DNA of 7,141 nucleotides from Proteiniphilum sp. (GTDB lineage: Bacteria; Bacteroidota; Bacteroidia; Bacteroidales; Dysgonomonadaceae): assembly GCA_031284475.1 (NCBI GenBank), contig JAISZV010000139.1, forward strand, positions 1 to 7,141. The letters are read 5' to 3'. A model generated the notes under the pieces. The model was not told where the DNA came from and made no database searches. It was given only the letters and a program-made list of their open reading frames with translations. Positions 6,238-7,141 of this stretch are shown here, piece by piece (position 1 is the first letter of the stretch; every line of letters starts with the position of its first letter). Both the position numbers and the translations under genes were made by a program.

Positions 6238-7141
6238 ATGGCACATCTTACATTTACAATCAACTATCATACTGCCTGGGGGGAGCAGGTCTGTCTTTGC
6301 GGGACGCCTCAGGAACTGGGAAATTCAAATGAAGCCCACGCGGTTATCCTTACTGCCGATGGCGACAATTGGTCGGCAGCGGTGAATATCGAGGAAACCG
6401 CCGATATAACATATTACTATTTCATCCGGAAAGGCGGCCATACTATCCGTCGCGAATGGGGAAACAACCGGAAACTCCACATTACAAAAGGCCGGAAAGA
6501 ATTTGTTATTCAAGATCTTTGGAAGAACAAATCATATCATTCGTATCTTTACTCCAGTGTTTTTACCGATACTGTTTTCCGGCATGAAATGGCTCCTCTT
6601 CCCACGAGATATTATGACCGGACTGTCGTGTTGAATGTTGTTTGTCCCTATGTCGCCGGTAACCAGATGCTGATGATCAGCGGCGAATGTGAAGAGTTGG
6701 GAGGATGGAATCTGAAATTGGCCAAACCGCTCTCTTATATAGACGAAGGGGAGTGGCAGATAGCGCTCGATGCGAAAAAACTGCCGGCAAGGAGTGAATA
6801 TGAGTTTGTGATTGTTGATAAAAGCACCGGAGACGCGGTACATTGGGAGGATGGCGGAAACCGCGTTTTAATAACGGAGAAAGCGCTTAAAGGGAATGTT
6901 GTTTTGGTGGAAATGTCATTGCTCTTCCACTATCAGGATTTTGCTTACAGGGGAACCGGTACGGCCATTCCGGTTTTTTCACTGAAAACGGACAATAGTT
7001 ATGGCGTAGGCGATTTTGCCGATCTCCGCAAGATGGTCGATTGGGCAGCGCTCACCCGGCAGCAGTTGATCCAGTTATTGCCCGTGAACGATACCACCGC
7101 GACCAAAACCTGGCGCGATTCTTATCCCTACAGCGCCATAT
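6238..7141 (+). CDS. malQ: 4-alpha-glucanotransferase, N-terminal part
   Basis: 301 residues are present and the frame runs off the right edge. The layout is that of the long Bacteroidetes/plant DPE2-type disproportionating enzyme (GH77): two N-terminal CBM20 starch-binding domains, then the catalytic barrel. The first CBM20 is at about 1-95 (VCLCGTPQELGN, then DNWSAAVNI and YYYFIRKGG). The second is at about 128-215 (MLMISGECEELGGWNLKLAKPLSY, GEWQIALDAKKLP, YEFVIVDK, VHWEDGGNRVL). The GH77 domain begins near 237 with YRGTGTAIPVFSLKTDNSYGVGDFADL and LLPVNDTT..TWRDSYPYSAI. The first CBM20 lacks the tryptophan that usually follows ELGN (here ELGNSN), so it may bind glucan weakly. The catalytic acids lie beyond the window. 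The enzyme transfers glucan chains between maltodextrins in the cytoplasm, serving starch or glycogen use. Start at 6238 matches the family's first strand; no Shine-Dalgarno is seen. Confidence 0.94.
   Translation, partial: MAHLTFTINYHTAWGEQVCLCGTPQELGNSNEAHAVILTADGDNWSAAVNIEETADITYYYFIRKGGHTIRREWGNNRKLHITKGRKEFVIQDLWKNKSYHSYLYSSVFTDTVFRHEMAPLPTRYYDRTVVLNVVCPYVAGNQMLMISGECEELGGWNLKLAKPLSYIDEGEWQIALDAKKLPARSEYEFVIVDKSTGDAVHWEDGGNRVLITEKALKGNVVLVEMSLLFHYQDFAYRGTGTAIPVFSLKTDNSYGVGDFADLRKMVDWAALTRQQLIQLLPVNDTTATKTWRDSYPYSAI

Overview
The window looks like a chromosomal piece of a Bacteroidota genome, most likely Bacteroidales of the Dysgonomonas/Proteiniphilum kind. Three things support this. There are promoter boxes of the Bacteroidetes type (TAnnTTTG, once with a TTTG upstream at 19 bp). 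Start codons are preceded by A/T-rich sequence rather than Shine-Dalgarno sites. The protein families are typical of the phylum: a 4-alpha-glucanotransferase with two N-terminal starch-binding domains, an AspT/YidE-type transporter, and an ECF sigma factor followed by a small 'NPFKVPDNYF' membrane protein and a Spy-like periplasmic protein. The rank below phylum is a guess.

Left part, minus strand, read right to left. A secreted TPR-repeat protein (3160-2072) is followed after 35 bp by an ECF sigma factor (2036-1482), a single-pass membrane protein that is probably its anti-sigma or regulatory partner (1428-1012), and a small secreted, charged, helical Spy/CpxP-like protein (976-512). The last three are tightly packed and read as one envelope-stress regulatory operon. 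A RhuM-family gene (434 to the window edge, cut at its 3' end) follows. It is probably a separate accessory gene and carries a perfect 27-bp palindrome inside its coding sequence.

Centre. A gene-free stretch of about 350 bp (3161-3510) separates the TPR gene from the divergently transcribed prmA (3511-4350), the ribosomal protein L11 methyltransferase. A promoter sits directly upstream of prmA.

Right part, plus strand. A full-consensus Bacteroidetes promoter begins inside the last codons of prmA and drives a 556-aa AspT/YidE-type transporter with two RCK_C domains (4420-6090). After a 147-bp spacer comes the start of malQ (6238 to the edge, cut at its 3' end). The spacer holds a perfect 12-bp inverted repeat built from two ATCCGGAT palindromes, plus a second small palindrome that abuts a -7 box. 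This is the most operator-like DNA in the window and suggests regulated expression of malQ.

Most of the window is ordinary core-genome content. The items most worth following up are the malQ upstream palindromes, the palindrome within rhuM, and the three-gene sigma-factor module. I see no RNA genes, CRISPR arrays, insertion sequences or attachment sites.
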